From assembly GCF_000380245.2 (NCBI RefSeq), contig NZ_HG428741.1, forward strand, positions 1,751,761-1,815,760: a stretch of DNA of 64,000 bases, given 5' to 3'. This DNA is from Bacillus massiliigorillae (GTDB lineage: Bacteria > Bacillota > Bacilli > Bacillales > DSM-1321). Under the pieces are notes generated by a model, which ran no database searches, had not been told where the DNA came from, and saw only the letters and a list, made by a program, of their open reading frames with translations. Position 1 is the first letter of the stretch, and the number at the start of each line of letters is the position of its first letter. Position numbers and translations under genes: made by a program. Shown one piece after another: positions 25,829 to 35,521 of the stretch.

Positions 25829-27040
25829 ATGAACAGTTTTTTTTCTGAATTTCATTTGAGAACTTCTATATCCAGTGGAGCTGGATCAAGAAGTCTACTT
25901 CCACAAATGATTCAGGGGTTAGGTGGAAAACGGGCTATCCTATTTACAGACAAAGGATTAACCGAAGCGGGTGTTGTCGATCAAGTTATTGACTTGTTTA
26001 AGAGTACAAATGAATCTGTAGAGATAGTGGGGATTTTTGACGAGATTGAGCAGGATGCAAAAGCAGAAAATGTTACTAAGGCTGTCCATTTTTTTAAAGA
26101 GCAGAAGGCAGATTCACTGATTGCTCTTGGCGGTGGAAGTGTTTTAGATGCTGTAAAGGGCATTAAGTGGATGCTAAACAAAGGATATAGTGATACGGAA
26201 GGAGTCCTGCACACCAGTATCCGAGAATTCCTACCAGAGGCGCAACCTACAGGTATCCCTCATGTAGCGATTCCAACTACAGCAGGAACAGGTGCAGAAG
26301 TATCACCAATGGCTGTCATTTTTAACGAAAAGCAAACATTGAAAGTTGTATTAAGGACTCCATTCCTCAGTGCTGATATGGCCATTTTAGATCCCGAGTT
26401 AACAGTAGGATTACCACCTAGAATAACAGCCTTTACAGGAATGGATGCGTTGACACATGCGGTGGAAGGTTTCTTTTCAACAACAGCAACGCCATTTACG
26501 GATGCTTACGCTCTGTATGCCGCTCAATTAATTGCAGAGAACCTACCTATCGCAGTCAACAAAGGAACTGATTTAGAAGCAAGAGGTAATATGTTAATGG
26601 CAAGTGCAATGGCAATCACAGCCTTCGGTTTCGGCAACAATGGAGTTCCCGTGCATAATATGGCACATGTATTCGGGGCCAAGTTTAGAATTCCGCATGG
26701 TCTAGCCAATGCAGTACTTCTACCAAATGTCATGGCTGCATTGCCGACCTTCTATTTTCCAAAAATCAAGCAATTTGCTAAAGCATTAGGTATTGATACG
26801 TCATATTCTCATCCAGAGGAATGCTTAGCCGATGTAATTAACTTTATTCGAAGTCTACGCCATGAAATTATGTTACCTGCTTCTTTTGCTGAATTTCATC
26901 TTGATGCCAATGCACTACAATCTATCGTGGCTGATGTCCAAAGTGATCCTGCCTCCGGAAAATTCCTTATCCCGGCGGACATTATTACTCAAGTGACAGA
27001 GGAAGTTACCGGACTTACTCTAAGCAACGTAAAAAAATAG
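25829..27040 (+). CDS. Iron-containing alcohol dehydrogenase (hydroxy-acid oxidising, ChnD role)
   Basis: 403 residues from the ATG at 25829, which has AGGTGATGG upstream. An in-frame ATG at 25775 lacks a ribosome site. Family III features are visible: GGGSVLDAVKG (NAD binding), PTTAGTGAEVSP, DALTHAVEGFFS with a metal ligand His, and NGVPVHNMAHVFGAKFRIPHG with two more His ligands. It should oxidise an alcohol to an aldehyde with NAD. Its place next to a lactone-type hydrolase, a Baeyer-Villiger enzyme and an aldehyde dehydrogenase suggests that it oxidises the omega-hydroxy acid released from the lactone. It is first in the operon, behind a cre site. Confidence 0.85.
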   Translation: MNSFFSEFHLRTSISSGAGSRSLLPQMIQGLGGKRAILFTDKGLTEAGVVDQVIDLFKSTNESVEIVGIFDEIEQDAKAENVTKAVHFFKEQKADSLIALGGGSVLDAVKGIKWMLNKGYSDTEGVLHTSIREFLPEAQPTGIPHVAIPTTAGTGAEVSPMAVIFNEKQTLKVVLRTPFLSADMAILDPELTVGLPPRITAFTGMDALTHAVEGFFSTTATPFTDAYALYAAQLIAENLPIAVNKGTDLEARGNMLMASAMAITAFGFGNNGVPVHNMAHVFGAKFRIPHGLANAVLLPNVMAALPTFYFPKIKQFAKALGIDTSYSHPEECLADVINFIRSLRHEIMLPASFAEFHLDANALQSIVADVQSDPASGKFLIPADIITQVTEEVTGLTLSNVKK

Positions 27041-27068
27041 CTTAATAGAAGGAGGAAACAATCCAATT

Positions 27069-28007
27069 ATGTTAGATCCTCAAGCTAAATCCTTACTGAA
27101 TATGTTGAAAGATAGAGAACCGACCTCAGCTATGACGCCTGAAGAAAATCGTGCCAGATCTGCAGAGCTTCGAAAACTGGCAGGTCCACCAGAATCGGTA
27201 GCCAATATAGAAGAATTTATGATTCCAGTAAAAAATGGAGAAATTAAAGCAAGAATATATACCCCGGAAGGACAAGGATTATTGCCAATTTTTATCTATC
27301 TTCATGGTGGCGGTTGGGTTATGGGAGATCTTGATACAGTAGATTCACCATGCCGCAACATAGCAAATCTAGCGAAATGTATCGTGGTATCAGTAGATTA
27401 TCGCTTAGCTCCCGAAAATAAGTTTCCAATCCCTCTTGAAGATTGTTATGAAGCAGCAACATGGGTTGCCGATTACGCAAGAGAATGGAATGGAGATCCA
27501 ACAAGAATCGCTATCGGTGGGGATAGTGCCGGCGGAAATCTCGCTGCAGCCGTCACCATGAAAGCAAGAAATCAGGGAGGGCCCACTTTTGTTTCACAAG
27601 TTTTGATTTATCCCGTAATGGATTTTTCTTTTAATACACCATCGTACAAAGAGAATGGAGAAGGATACTTTCTAACATATGCTAACATGGTGTACTTTAC
27701 TGAACATTATCTTACTAAGATTGAAGACAAACTACATACCTATGCAGCACCTTTGCTAGCTGAAAGTCTTAGTAAACTTCCACCTGCATTAGTCATTACG
27801 GCAGAATATGATCCGCTTCGCGACGAAGGTTTAGCCTATTCCAACAGATTACAATCAGCAGGAGTTGAAGTAGAATCCACTTGTTATGAAGGCATGATTC
27901 ATGGCTTCTTCTGGATGGCAGGAATTATGGATAAAGGTAAACTAGCAATTGAACAAGTGGCTCGCTATTTACATACATCCTTCCATAAACAATTATCAAT
28001 AAATTAA
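27069..28007 (+). CDS. Alpha/beta hydrolase of the HSL family (probable lactone hydrolase, ChnC role)
   Basis: 312 residues, cytosolic. The oxyanion motif is HGGGWVMG (from His79). The nucleophile elbow is GDSAGGN with Ser153. The acid is Asp in EYDPLRDEG and the base is His in GMIHGFFW near the C-terminus. All belong to the hormone-sensitive lipase (type IV) carboxylesterase group. Lactonases of the cyclohexanone pathway are of this type. Lying 28 bp after the iron alcohol dehydrogenase and 69 bp before the Baeyer-Villiger monooxygenase, it most likely opens the lactone made by the latter. The start follows GAAGGAGGAAA. Confidence 0.87.
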   Translation: MLDPQAKSLLNMLKDREPTSAMTPEENRARSAELRKLAGPPESVANIEEFMIPVKNGEIKARIYTPEGQGLLPIFIYLHGGGWVMGDLDTVDSPCRNIANLAKCIVVSVDYRLAPENKFPIPLEDCYEAATWVADYAREWNGDPTRIAIGGDSAGGNLAAAVTMKARNQGGPTFVSQVLIYPVMDFSFNTPSYKENGEGYFLTYANMVYFTEHYLTKIEDKLHTYAAPLLAESLSKLPPALVITAEYDPLRDEGLAYSNRLQSAGVEVESTCYEGMIHGFFWMAGIMDKGKLAIEQVARYLHTSFHKQLSIN

Positions 28008-28076
28008 GGCAATCGTTAATTTTATTGATAAATAATTTCATAGACAACTATTAATTTTTATTAAGGGGAGAGAACA

Positions 28077-29717
28077 ATGGTCCAAACAAATCAAAGCCTA
28101 AAATTAGATGCAGTTGTTGTCGGAGCAGGATTTTCTGGATTATATATGCTATATCGCTTAAGGGAGGCTGGTTTTTCCACACGTGTCTTTGAAGCGGCTA
28201 CTGATGTCGGTGGCGTTTGGTATGCGAATCGATACCCTGGTGCAAAATGCGACTCAGAAAGTATCATCTATAATTATACTTTTTCTAATGAACTACTTCA
28301 GGAATGGACATGGACTTCTAGGTTTCCAGAACAGGCAGAAATATTAAACTACCTTAATTTTGTAACAGATCGACTTGACTTGCGTCGAGATATCCAATTT
28401 AACACACGTATTTCAGCCGCTCATTATGACGAAGAAAATAAAAATTGGAAGATTGAAGCGGACGATGGAACTGCTTATATTGCCAAGTATTTCATTACCG
28501 GAGTAGGTTGCCTATCTGCCTCTAATATACCTAACTTTAAGGGTTTAACTAGTTTCAAAGGAGAAGCATATCATACTGGGCATTGGCCTCATGAAAAGGT
28601 TGACTTCAGTGGAAAGCGTGTCGGTTTGATTGGTACGGGTTCAAGCGGTATACAAGCTATCCCTGTTATTGCAGAAGAAGCGGGTCATCTTACTGTCTTT
28701 CAGCGGACTCCAGCATACAGTACTCCTGCAAGAAACTATCGATATGACCCTGAGTTTATACGTCAAACTAAAGCAAACTATGAAGAAATTAGACAACAAA
28801 TACGTTGGTCCAAAATGGGCTATCTTCATAAAGTCATAAATAATCGATCAGCCTTAGAGGATACACCTGAAGAACGTCAGCAAGAATATGAAAAGGTCTG
28901 GGAAAAAGGTGGGCTAGGTTTTAGCCAAACATACAATGATCTGTTAGTTAATGGTGAATCGAATGAAACAGCTAGTGAATTTATCCGCTCTAAGATAGAT
29001 GAAATTATCAAAGATTCAAATATAGCCAAAAAGTTAAAACCAAGTTACTACTATTCAGCAAAACGACCAGTACTAGACACAAATTATTATGAAACGTTTA
29101 ATCGTAATAACGTGACATTAGTGGATGTAAAGGCTGCTCCGATTGTGGAAATTACCCCTAAAGGTCTGAAAACCTCTGAAGCGGAACATGAACTTGATGT
29201 AATTGTTTTTGCTACTGGTTATGATGCTATGACAGGACCGTTGTTTAAAATAGATATCCGCGGTAAAGAAGGAGTTTCATTAAAAGATAAATGGGCTGAT
29301 GGAACTCAAACGAGAACGTACCTCGGTATCGCTAATGCCGGCTTCCCAAATATGTTTATGATTACTGGTCCCGAAAGCCCTTCAGTACTGTCCAATGTAC
29401 CTGTGTCAATAGAACAGCATGTGGAATGGATTGGTGATTGTATTGAATATCTTCGTAACAATGAAATTGAAACGATAGAGGCAAACTTAGATGCAGAAGA
29501 AGCTTGGAGTAAACATTGCAGAGAGTTGGCTGAATCAACTCTTCTTACAAAGGTTGACTCTTGGTACACTGGTGCAAATATTAAAGATAAACCACGTGGA
29601 TTCCTAATCTATGTTGGTGGTGTGGGTCAATACCGTAAAATCTGTGATGATGTAGCAGCTAAAGGTTATGAAGGATTTTCTTTAATATTTACGAACAAAA
29701 AAATAACGACTGCCTAA
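28077..29717 (+). CDS. Baeyer-Villiger monooxygenase (cyclohexanone monooxygenase type, ChnB role)
   Basis: 546 residues, the usual length for type I enzymes. Two Rossmann motifs are present, GAGFSG (FAD, residues 17-22) and GTGSSG (NADPH, about 187-192). The family fingerprint FxGxxxHTxxWP is exact as FKGEAYHTGHWP (160-171). The opening VGGVWYANRYPGAKCDSES is typical of cyclohexanone and cyclopentanone monooxygenases. The enzyme inserts one oxygen atom next to a ketone, giving a lactone or ester, with NADPH and O2. The start follows AAGGGGAGAG. The operon supplies enzymes for all later steps. Confidence 0.93.
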   Translation: MVQTNQSLKLDAVVVGAGFSGLYMLYRLREAGFSTRVFEAATDVGGVWYANRYPGAKCDSESIIYNYTFSNELLQEWTWTSRFPEQAEILNYLNFVTDRLDLRRDIQFNTRISAAHYDEENKNWKIEADDGTAYIAKYFITGVGCLSASNIPNFKGLTSFKGEAYHTGHWPHEKVDFSGKRVGLIGTGSSGIQAIPVIAEEAGHLTVFQRTPAYSTPARNYRYDPEFIRQTKANYEEIRQQIRWSKMGYLHKVINNRSALEDTPEERQQEYEKVWEKGGLGFSQTYNDLLVNGESNETASEFIRSKIDEIIKDSNIAKKLKPSYYYSAKRPVLDTNYYETFNRNNVTLVDVKAAPIVEITPKGLKTSEAEHELDVIVFATGYDAMTGPLFKIDIRGKEGVSLKDKWADGTQTRTYLGIANAGFPNMFMITGPESPSVLSNVPVSIEQHVEWIGDCIEYLRNNEIETIEANLDAEEAWSKHCRELAESTLLTKVDSWYTGANIKDKPRGFLIYVGGVGQYRKICDDVAAKGYEGFSLIFTNKKITTA

Positions 29718-29742
29718 TAAACTTTCAGAGGATGTGTTGTGG

Positions 29743-31161
29743 ATGTATATTAATGGAGAATGGATACGGACTAAACAAGAATTCGAAGTGAATAATCCTG
29801 CTACAGGTGAAAAGGTGGATACTGTTTATTTTGTGGGTGAAGAACAGACTAACTGGGCTATTGAGGCTGCAAAGGAGGCTTTCCCTCAATGGGCTTCTTT
29901 CACAGCAGAACAACGAAGCTTCTATTTATGGAGAATAGTTGAAAAGCTAAAAGAAAAGAAGGAAGAATTAGCTCAAATCATTACAAAAGAAATGGGGAAA
30001 ACAATTCACCATGCCCGTCAAGAGGTAGGGTCGGCCATCTCCTTCTTTCAATGGTATGCCGAAGAGGCACGTAGAGTTTATGGAGATGTTATTCCTCCTT
30101 CTGCAGCTAACAAACGAATCCAAGCTATACGACAGCCTGTAGGTGTTATAGGAGCAATTACTCCTTGGAATTTTCCGTTGTCCATGGCAGCTAGAAAGTT
30201 GGGACCAGCTTTAGCTACTGGCTGTACTGTAATTCTAAAGCCTTCTAAAGAAGCCCCGCTATCTTCGGTTGCGTTATTTAAAATCTTTGATGAAATAGGT
30301 TTGCCTAAAGGAGTCGCTAATCTCGTCATCGGAAGTTCTGGTCCCATAGCCAATGCGCTTATGAACAGTAAAGTTGTGAAAAAAATTTCCTTTACCGGTT
30401 CTACAGAGGTGGGGAAAATTCTTATTTCACAATCTGCACAAACAGTTAAACGTGTCTCGATGGAATTAGGTGGACATGCTCCTTTTATCGTTTTTGATGA
30501 TGCGGATATTAACTTAGCTGTTGAAGGCTTGGTAAAAAGTAAAATTGGCTCCAATGGACAACAATGTGTATGCCCAAATCGGATTTATGTTCAGGAAGGC
30601 ATATACGAGGAATTTGCCGAAAAGTTGAAAGAAAAGGTTCAAAGCATCAAAGTAGGCAATGGATTAGATGAACAAAATGAAATGGGACCATTAACAAATG
30701 AAGAAGCTATCGAAAAAGTCCAAGAGCATGTTAAGAATGCTGTACATCTAGGAGCATGTATCCTTAATGGAGGGAAAAGGTTGTCAGATGGCACATACTC
30801 CAATGGGTATTTTTATGAACCAACTATATTGTCTAATGTAACAGATGAAATGCTAATTACAAAAGAAGAAACATTTGGACCTGTCATTCCACTTTTAAAA
30901 TTCCAAAGTGAAGAAGAAGTGATTACAAGAGCAAATGACATTGAATTTGGACTTGCATCGTATTTCTTTACGAATGACCTTTCTCGTAAGTACCGGGTTT
31001 CTGAACAACTGGATTACGGAATGGTAGGAGTAAATGATGCGATTCCTTTTGGAGTTCAAGTGCCATTCGGTGGTGTTAAAGAGAGCGGAATGGGACGTGA
31101 AGGTGGAAAGTATGGCTTGGACGACTATTTAGATATAAAAATGATTTCTGTGCAGATTTAA
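29743..31161 (+). CDS. NAD(P)-dependent aldehyde dehydrogenase (semialdehyde type, ChnE role)
   Basis: 472 residues from the ATG at 29743, 11 bases after AGAGG. GTG and TTG codons at 29734 and 29737 are alternative starts. Catalytic features are the general base Glu241 in SMELGGHAP and nucleophile Cys275 in NGQQC, 34 residues apart as usual, with ITPWNFP and FTGSTEVGK for cofactor binding. It resembles succinate-semialdehyde dehydrogenases. In this operon it should oxidise the omega-oxo acid to a dicarboxylate, the last step before beta-oxidation. A strong terminator follows. Confidence 0.9.
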   Translation: MYINGEWIRTKQEFEVNNPATGEKVDTVYFVGEEQTNWAIEAAKEAFPQWASFTAEQRSFYLWRIVEKLKEKKEELAQIITKEMGKTIHHARQEVGSAISFFQWYAEEARRVYGDVIPPSAANKRIQAIRQPVGVIGAITPWNFPLSMAARKLGPALATGCTVILKPSKEAPLSSVALFKIFDEIGLPKGVANLVIGSSGPIANALMNSKVVKKISFTGSTEVGKILISQSAQTVKRVSMELGGHAPFIVFDDADINLAVEGLVKSKIGSNGQQCVCPNRIYVQEGIYEEFAEKLKEKVQSIKVGNGLDEQNEMGPLTNEEAIEKVQEHVKNAVHLGACILNGGKRLSDGTYSNGYFYEPTILSNVTDEMLITKEETFGPVIPLLKFQSEEEVITRANDIEFGLASYFFTNDLSRKYRVSEQLDYGMVGVNDAIPFGVQVPFGGVKESGMGREGGKYGLDDYLDIKMISVQI

Positions 31162-31242
31162 ATATCATTTCGTATTAACTCCTGATTAGAAGTGGAAAAA
31201 ATAATTTGTAGTTACTCTTTATAGTGGTATTAACTTTTTTGC

Positions 31243-31287
31243 TGGCAAAGCATTTGTAAATATACATTACAAATGCTTGCCTTTTTC
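31243..31287 (+). terminator. Rho-independent terminator after the aldehyde dehydrogenase gene
   Basis: GGCAAAGCATTTGTA pairs with TACAAATGCTTGCC (one bulged A) and is followed by TTTTTCTT. It separates the four-gene operon from the MFS/SDR genes. Confidence 0.88.
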
Positions 31288-31411
31288 TTAAAAATCAAAT
31301 GAAAACAAAAATATATATTTAGAATTAGTCTCCACTTAAATTTCATCAAATTTAGAAACAAAATCAACCAATTATGTAACGATGTTATTCATCGATTAGG
31401 GGGAAATGATA

Positions 31412-32694
31412 ATGCGATGGTTTATTCTAGTTATCTTGTTTTTAGGATTTTTACTTAACTTTGCTGACAAGAGTGTTGTTGGTCTTGGTGCTGGTCCAAT
31501 AATGGAAGAATTGAATTTATCCTATTCACAGTGGGGAATTATCGGGAGTAGTTTTTTCTGGATTTTCCCCGTAGCAGCAATCTTTGTAGGGACTCTTACG
31601 GATAAATTCAGTCCTAAGAAAATGATCAGTGTTATGCTTTTGGCATGGTCAATCCTTCAAATTATTGGGGGGTATGTGATTTCTGGATTTACTTTGCTTC
31701 TTTTTTACCGTATTTTGCTCGGTATTTTTGAAGGAGGATTTGCACCAGCATCACTTAGACTATTGTATTCTTATTTCCCTCTCCATATGCGAGCTCGAGT
31801 GACGACTATATTCACTGCTGGTTCAACAGTAGGAGCTTATGCAGTTGCCCCTTTTGTTGTATACCTAATCCACTTGTTAGGCTGGAGACATACGTTTGCT
31901 ATTATGGGACTCTTCAGTTTAATACTGTTAGTTTTATGGGGGATTTTCGTTCCTAAGAAAAACCCGGAGCCACAAGACATCCAAAAACAAGAATCCGTTA
32001 CTACTCCAAAACCAAAACTTACTTGGGCAGAGATCTATCCCGTGTTAATGTCAAAGACTTGTATCTTCACCTTATTCTCTACTTTTGGTTTCCTCTTCCT
32101 CTCCGCATGGATGCAAGTATGGATGCCCGTTTACTTCGTACAGGTAGTCAAAATTTCTGACATGCAAATGGCTAATTCTATATTGATTATTGGGGGATCT
32201 TCAGTTGTTATCTCATTTATAATGGCAACCATTTCAGACCGTATATTTAAGAAAACACAGAATCATCGCATAGCACGAGTAGGCGTAACAGGAGTTGGAA
32301 TGGCGGTTGGTTCATTATTTTTGGCTCTCTTAGCGTCATTCACTCACAAGTCTGGTCAATCATCGCGATTACTTTAGCATATGGGCTATCATTTCTAGTT
32401 CTTTCAAACTCTCATATTATTTTAAGCCATCAACTTCCTGAACGGATGTCGACACTTTCTGGGGTAATTGTTGCCTTTCAGAATGTAGCAGCAATGATTA
32501 GTCCGATTGCGACAGGAATTATTATTCAAAATGAAGGTAAAGAAAATGTGCTTCAAGGATTTAATTATTCATTTTTGATGATTTCAGGCATTATTATGAT
32601 AGTTGCGGTGCTATTTATACTCTTTGTTCATCCAGATAAGAAGAAGGAGAAACTTGATATATCAAATTTAGAAAAAGCACCAAATAGCATCTAA
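31412..32694 (+). pseudogene. MFS transporter, frameshifted (cyclic-ketone cluster)
   Basis: Two readings join into one 12-helix major facilitator of about 427 residues. The first (from ATG 31412, eight bases after AGGGGG) runs to a stop at 32377. The natural continuation reads HSQVWSIIAITLAYGLSFLV from 32341 in another frame and goes on past 32446 to 32694. The change lies at about 32338-32345 and fits loss of one base. Helix 1 carries LNFADKSVVGLGAG, as in organic-acid (anion:cation symporter type) transporters. It probably imports a substrate of the adjacent pathway. Either the gene is inactive in this strain or the base is a sequencing error; no homopolymer is at the break. Confidence 0.8.
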
Positions 32695-32751
32695 AGAAAT
32701 ACAGAATCGATATTTGAGAAAATAAATAACTTTGGAATAGGAGGAACAAAG

Positions 32752-33513
32752 GTGGATTTTACAGGGAAAGTTGTATTAATCACAGGCGCTACAGGAGGAA
32801 TTGGAAAGGAGACTGCTCGTTTATTTGCCAACAAAGGAGCGAAGCTTGCGTTAGTTGATTTAGATTACCAAGCATTAACGTCACTTGCTAAAGAACTAGA
32901 TTTAGAGGATTATCTACTTTACAGTGCCGATGTGACAAGCGAAGATCAAGTAAAGAGTTTTGTACAGCAAACTAAGGCAAAGTACGGTAGAATTGACGTT
33001 TTCTTTAATAATGCAGGAATAGAAGGGAAGGTTGCTTCAATTATAGAGACTACTTCCGAGGACTTAGAAAAAGTCCTTAATGTCAATATAAAAGGTGTCT
33101 TTTATGGTCTAAAGCATGTTATGGCTATTATGATGGAACAAAAATCGGGCAGTATCATCAATTCAGCATCCATTACGGGGTTAAGAGGCTCAATCGGCTT
33201 AGCTCCTTATTCCGCTTCTAAACATGCGGTGCTAGGATTGACCAAAACAGCGGCCTTAGAAACAGCTAATATGGGTATTCGCGTAAATGCAATCTGTCCC
33301 GGCTATGTTGATACACAAATGATGAAGAAAATCGAGGAGGGAAAAGCACCAAATCAAGGCAGGATAGCAAGAGAAAAGGCTATGGAAAGCGTGCCGATGG
33401 GCCGCTATGCTCTACCAAAAGAAGTTGCAAATCTTGTTTTGTTTTTAGCTTCTAATAATGCATCATTCATTACAGGGAGTCACTATGGGATTGATGGTGG
33501 AATTTTGGCATAA
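32752..33513 (+). CDS. Short-chain dehydrogenase/reductase (probable alcohol dehydrogenase, ChnA role)
   Basis: 253 residues. Classical SDR with TGATGGIG (cofactor), NNAG, catalytic Ser in SASITG, and Tyr153/Lys157 in YSASK. Asp after strand 2 (LVDLD) suggests NAD rather than NADP. The start is GTG at 32752 behind TAGGAGGAACAAA. Such enzymes oxidise secondary alcohols to ketones. Here it could turn a cyclic alcohol into the ketone used by the Baeyer-Villiger enzyme. It follows the frameshifted MFS gene by 57 bp and probably shares its transcript. Confidence 0.88.
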   Translation: MDFTGKVVLITGATGGIGKETARLFANKGAKLALVDLDYQALTSLAKELDLEDYLLYSADVTSEDQVKSFVQQTKAKYGRIDVFFNNAGIEGKVASIIETTSEDLEKVLNVNIKGVFYGLKHVMAIMMEQKSGSIINSASITGLRGSIGLAPYSASKHAVLGLTKTAALETANMGIRVNAICPGYVDTQMMKKIEEGKAPNQGRIAREKAMESVPMGRYALPKEVANLVLFLASNNASFITGSHYGIDGGILA

Positions 33514-33636
33514 GATCACCTGAAACAGAAATTAAATGATAATGAATGGGGATATTTCGATTCATTCTCTTTATTTGAATTCAATAAAAAAAGAACATAA
33601 TGAGAATTTGATGTAAGGTAAATCTAAATATTTCAC

Positions 33637-33675
33637 AAAAAGTGCGCCATCCTTTTTGGATAGCGTTCTTTTTGT
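33637..33675 (+). terminator. Terminator of the MFS/SDR unit
   Basis: An imperfect hairpin pairs AAAAAGTGCGCCATCC with GGATAGCGTTCTTTTT around TTTTT. It has three mismatched positions but is placed at the expected end of the unit. Confidence 0.6.
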
Positions 33676-33800
33676 GTTACCCGTGGTAAATTGTAAATTT
33701 GTAAAGAACATATATGTCCCTTAAACAAAAAAATGAATGAACATAATCAAAATTACACATTCTATATGAGTACTATATTTCAATTGGAGGTTTTTTTAAG

Positions 33801-33992
33801 ATGTCACAAAACATAAATAACGAGAATAATGATCAAATTACGAATACAGCTGGAGCTTTTCAATCTGGTGCTACTCAATCAGACGGTCGAGATGTTGAAT
33901 TCTCACAAGAAGTAGCTGATCATGATGATCTAGTTGCTCAAGAACGTTCAAAGGCAGCAGATCAAAGAGCAAAAGCAAGAAGAAAAGAATAA
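33801..33992 (+). CDS. Small hydrophilic protein, YfhD-like
   Basis: 63 residues, no hydrophobic segment. The core DGRDVEFSQEVADHDDLVAQ and the Ala/Lys/Arg-rich end resemble the YfhD family of small Bacillales proteins of unknown function. The identification rests on memory of that pattern and is moderate. The start follows TTGGAGG at ten bases. It is monocistronic between two hairpins. Confidence 0.65.
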   Translation: MSQNINNENNDQITNTAGAFQSGATQSDGRDVEFSQEVADHDDLVAQERSKAADQRAKARRKE

Positions 33993-34013
33993 AAATCAGG
34001 AGTATTTCTTTTA

Positions 34014-34060
34014 GTAAAGCACAGTATGCTTAACAATCAGCGTACTGTGCTTTAATATTT
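34014..34060 (+). terminator. Probable terminator of the YfhD-like gene
   Basis: AAAGCACAGTATGC pairs with GCGTACTGTGCTTT (one mismatch), followed by a weak T-rich AATATTTAATTT. Confidence 0.6.
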
Positions 34061-34235
34061 AATTTACATATTTATGTAAGATAATCCTCTTCATCCTGGT
34101 AGTACCGTCCACCTTCTATTCCAAAAATAATGTTAAAAATCACCCGCTGTGCCTATGTTAGTTGGATAAAAATAACGACGTGCACATTTATCATTTTGTG
34201 CATATCATGAAATGATGAGAAGGTGGTGAATGTAG

Positions 34236-35339
34236 ATGATTACCATAAGTTTATGTATGATTGTGAAAAATGAAGAAAAGACACTGGAGAAGTGTTTACA
34301 ATCTATAAAAGGTATACCCGATGAAATCATTTTGATTGATACGGGTTCAACCGATAGAACAGTTGAAATTGCAAAACAGTGGACGGACCATGTATATTCT
34401 TTTCCGTGGATCGATGATTTTTCCGCCGCTCGAAATGAATCATTTCGCTATGCTACGCAAGAATATATTTTATGGTTAGATGCAGACGATATATTACAAC
34501 CAGATGAAGCGAATAAATTGATGAGTTTAAAAAAGGATTTATCCTCATCTATGGATGCAGTTTCTATGATGTACCATGTCTTATTTGATTCAAACCATCA
34601 GGTCATTTCTAGTGTAAGACGAATTAGGCTTGTGAAACGTGATAAATGTTTCAAGTGGGAAGGAATCGTTCATGAGGACTTAAAGTGTTCATCGTCTTTT
34701 TCACATCAAACGAGTGACATTATAGTAACACATACAAAGCAAAATCCTACCAATTCTACCCGGAACATTGAAATTTATAAACGTGCTATGAAGAAAGGGC
34801 GCCTTTTAACTACACAAGATCGTTTTAATTACGCCAGAGAACTTACAGTTCATAAAAAATATAGAGAGGCAATTGACATGTATCAATTATGTCTCAAAAA
34901 TACTAAAGAACTTTCACTAGAAAATCAAATCTTTATTTATCATCAACTAGCTACATGCTACGCTATGTCGAATCGTCCTGAGAAAGAACAGGAAATCACA
35001 TTACAATCGTTTTTAATCGATATCCCTCAGCCAGTGTTTTGTTGTAGAATGGGGGAATCTTTTATTAAAAATCAACAATATGAACAAGCTATTTTCTGGT
35101 ATAAATTAGCGCTTACAGTTGAGCTGCCAAAGCGTTATGAATGGTCTGTTTCTCAACAAATTTTTCAAACTTGGCTACCACATAAACAATTAGCGATGTG
35201 CTACTATTTTTTAGGAGAGTATGAACAATCTTATAAACATAATCAAGAAGTATTACGGTACAAACCAGAGGATCAAGATGTACACACCAATTTGAAAGTA
35301 TTAGAAAATCTAATTCAGCAAAACAAAAAGAATATATAA
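34236..35339 (+). CDS. Family 2 glycosyltransferase with TPR-like C-terminus
   Basis: 367 residues, no membrane segment. GT-A fold N-terminus: ISLCMIVKNEEKTLEKCL, IDTGSTDRTVEIA and the metal-binding WLDADD (DxD). From about 200 the chain forms helical pairs like tetratricopeptide repeats (YREAIDMYQLCLKN, YEQAIFWYKLAL, YEQSYKHNQEVL). This layout occurs in enzymes that glycosylate peptides or proteins, such as SunS-type and flagellin or spore glycosyltransferases. No obvious acceptor gene is adjacent, so its substrate is open. The start follows AGAAGGTGGTGA. It is monocistronic with its own terminator. Confidence 0.85.
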   Translation: MITISLCMIVKNEEKTLEKCLQSIKGIPDEIILIDTGSTDRTVEIAKQWTDHVYSFPWIDDFSAARNESFRYATQEYILWLDADDILQPDEANKLMSLKKDLSSSMDAVSMMYHVLFDSNHQVISSVRRIRLVKRDKCFKWEGIVHEDLKCSSSFSHQTSDIIVTHTKQNPTNSTRNIEIYKRAMKKGRLLTTQDRFNYARELTVHKKYREAIDMYQLCLKNTKELSLENQIFIYHQLATCYAMSNRPEKEQEITLQSFLIDIPQPVFCCRMGESFIKNQQYEQAIFWYKLALTVELPKRYEWSVSQQIFQTWLPHKQLAMCYYFLGEYEQSYKHNQEVLRYKPEDQDVHTNLKVLENLIQQNKKNI

Positions 35340-35352
35340 TATCTATAAATAA

Positions 35353-35402
35353 GAGAAAACCCCAAGGAAAAATGTTGAATACATTTAACTCGGGGTTTTC
35401 TG
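35353..35402 (+). terminator. Rho-independent terminator of the glycosyltransferase gene
   Basis: AGAAAACCCC pairs with GGGGTTTTCT around a 28-base loop. The U-run is formed within and after the 3' arm. Confidence 0.7.
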
Positions 35403-35521
35403 TTGTTGCAAAGAAAGAAATAGGAAGGTTGTATTTATTTATAATATTGAATTTTTAAAAAATTCATGCTATCTTATGACTGGAAAAGTTTTTTAAGTCA
35501 TATAGTCTAAAGGAGAAGGAA

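Noticed and set aside
30078..30554. 158-codon reading opposite the aldehyde dehydrogenase
   Set aside because: Antisense to a complete enzyme with intact catalytic residues; no ribosome site.
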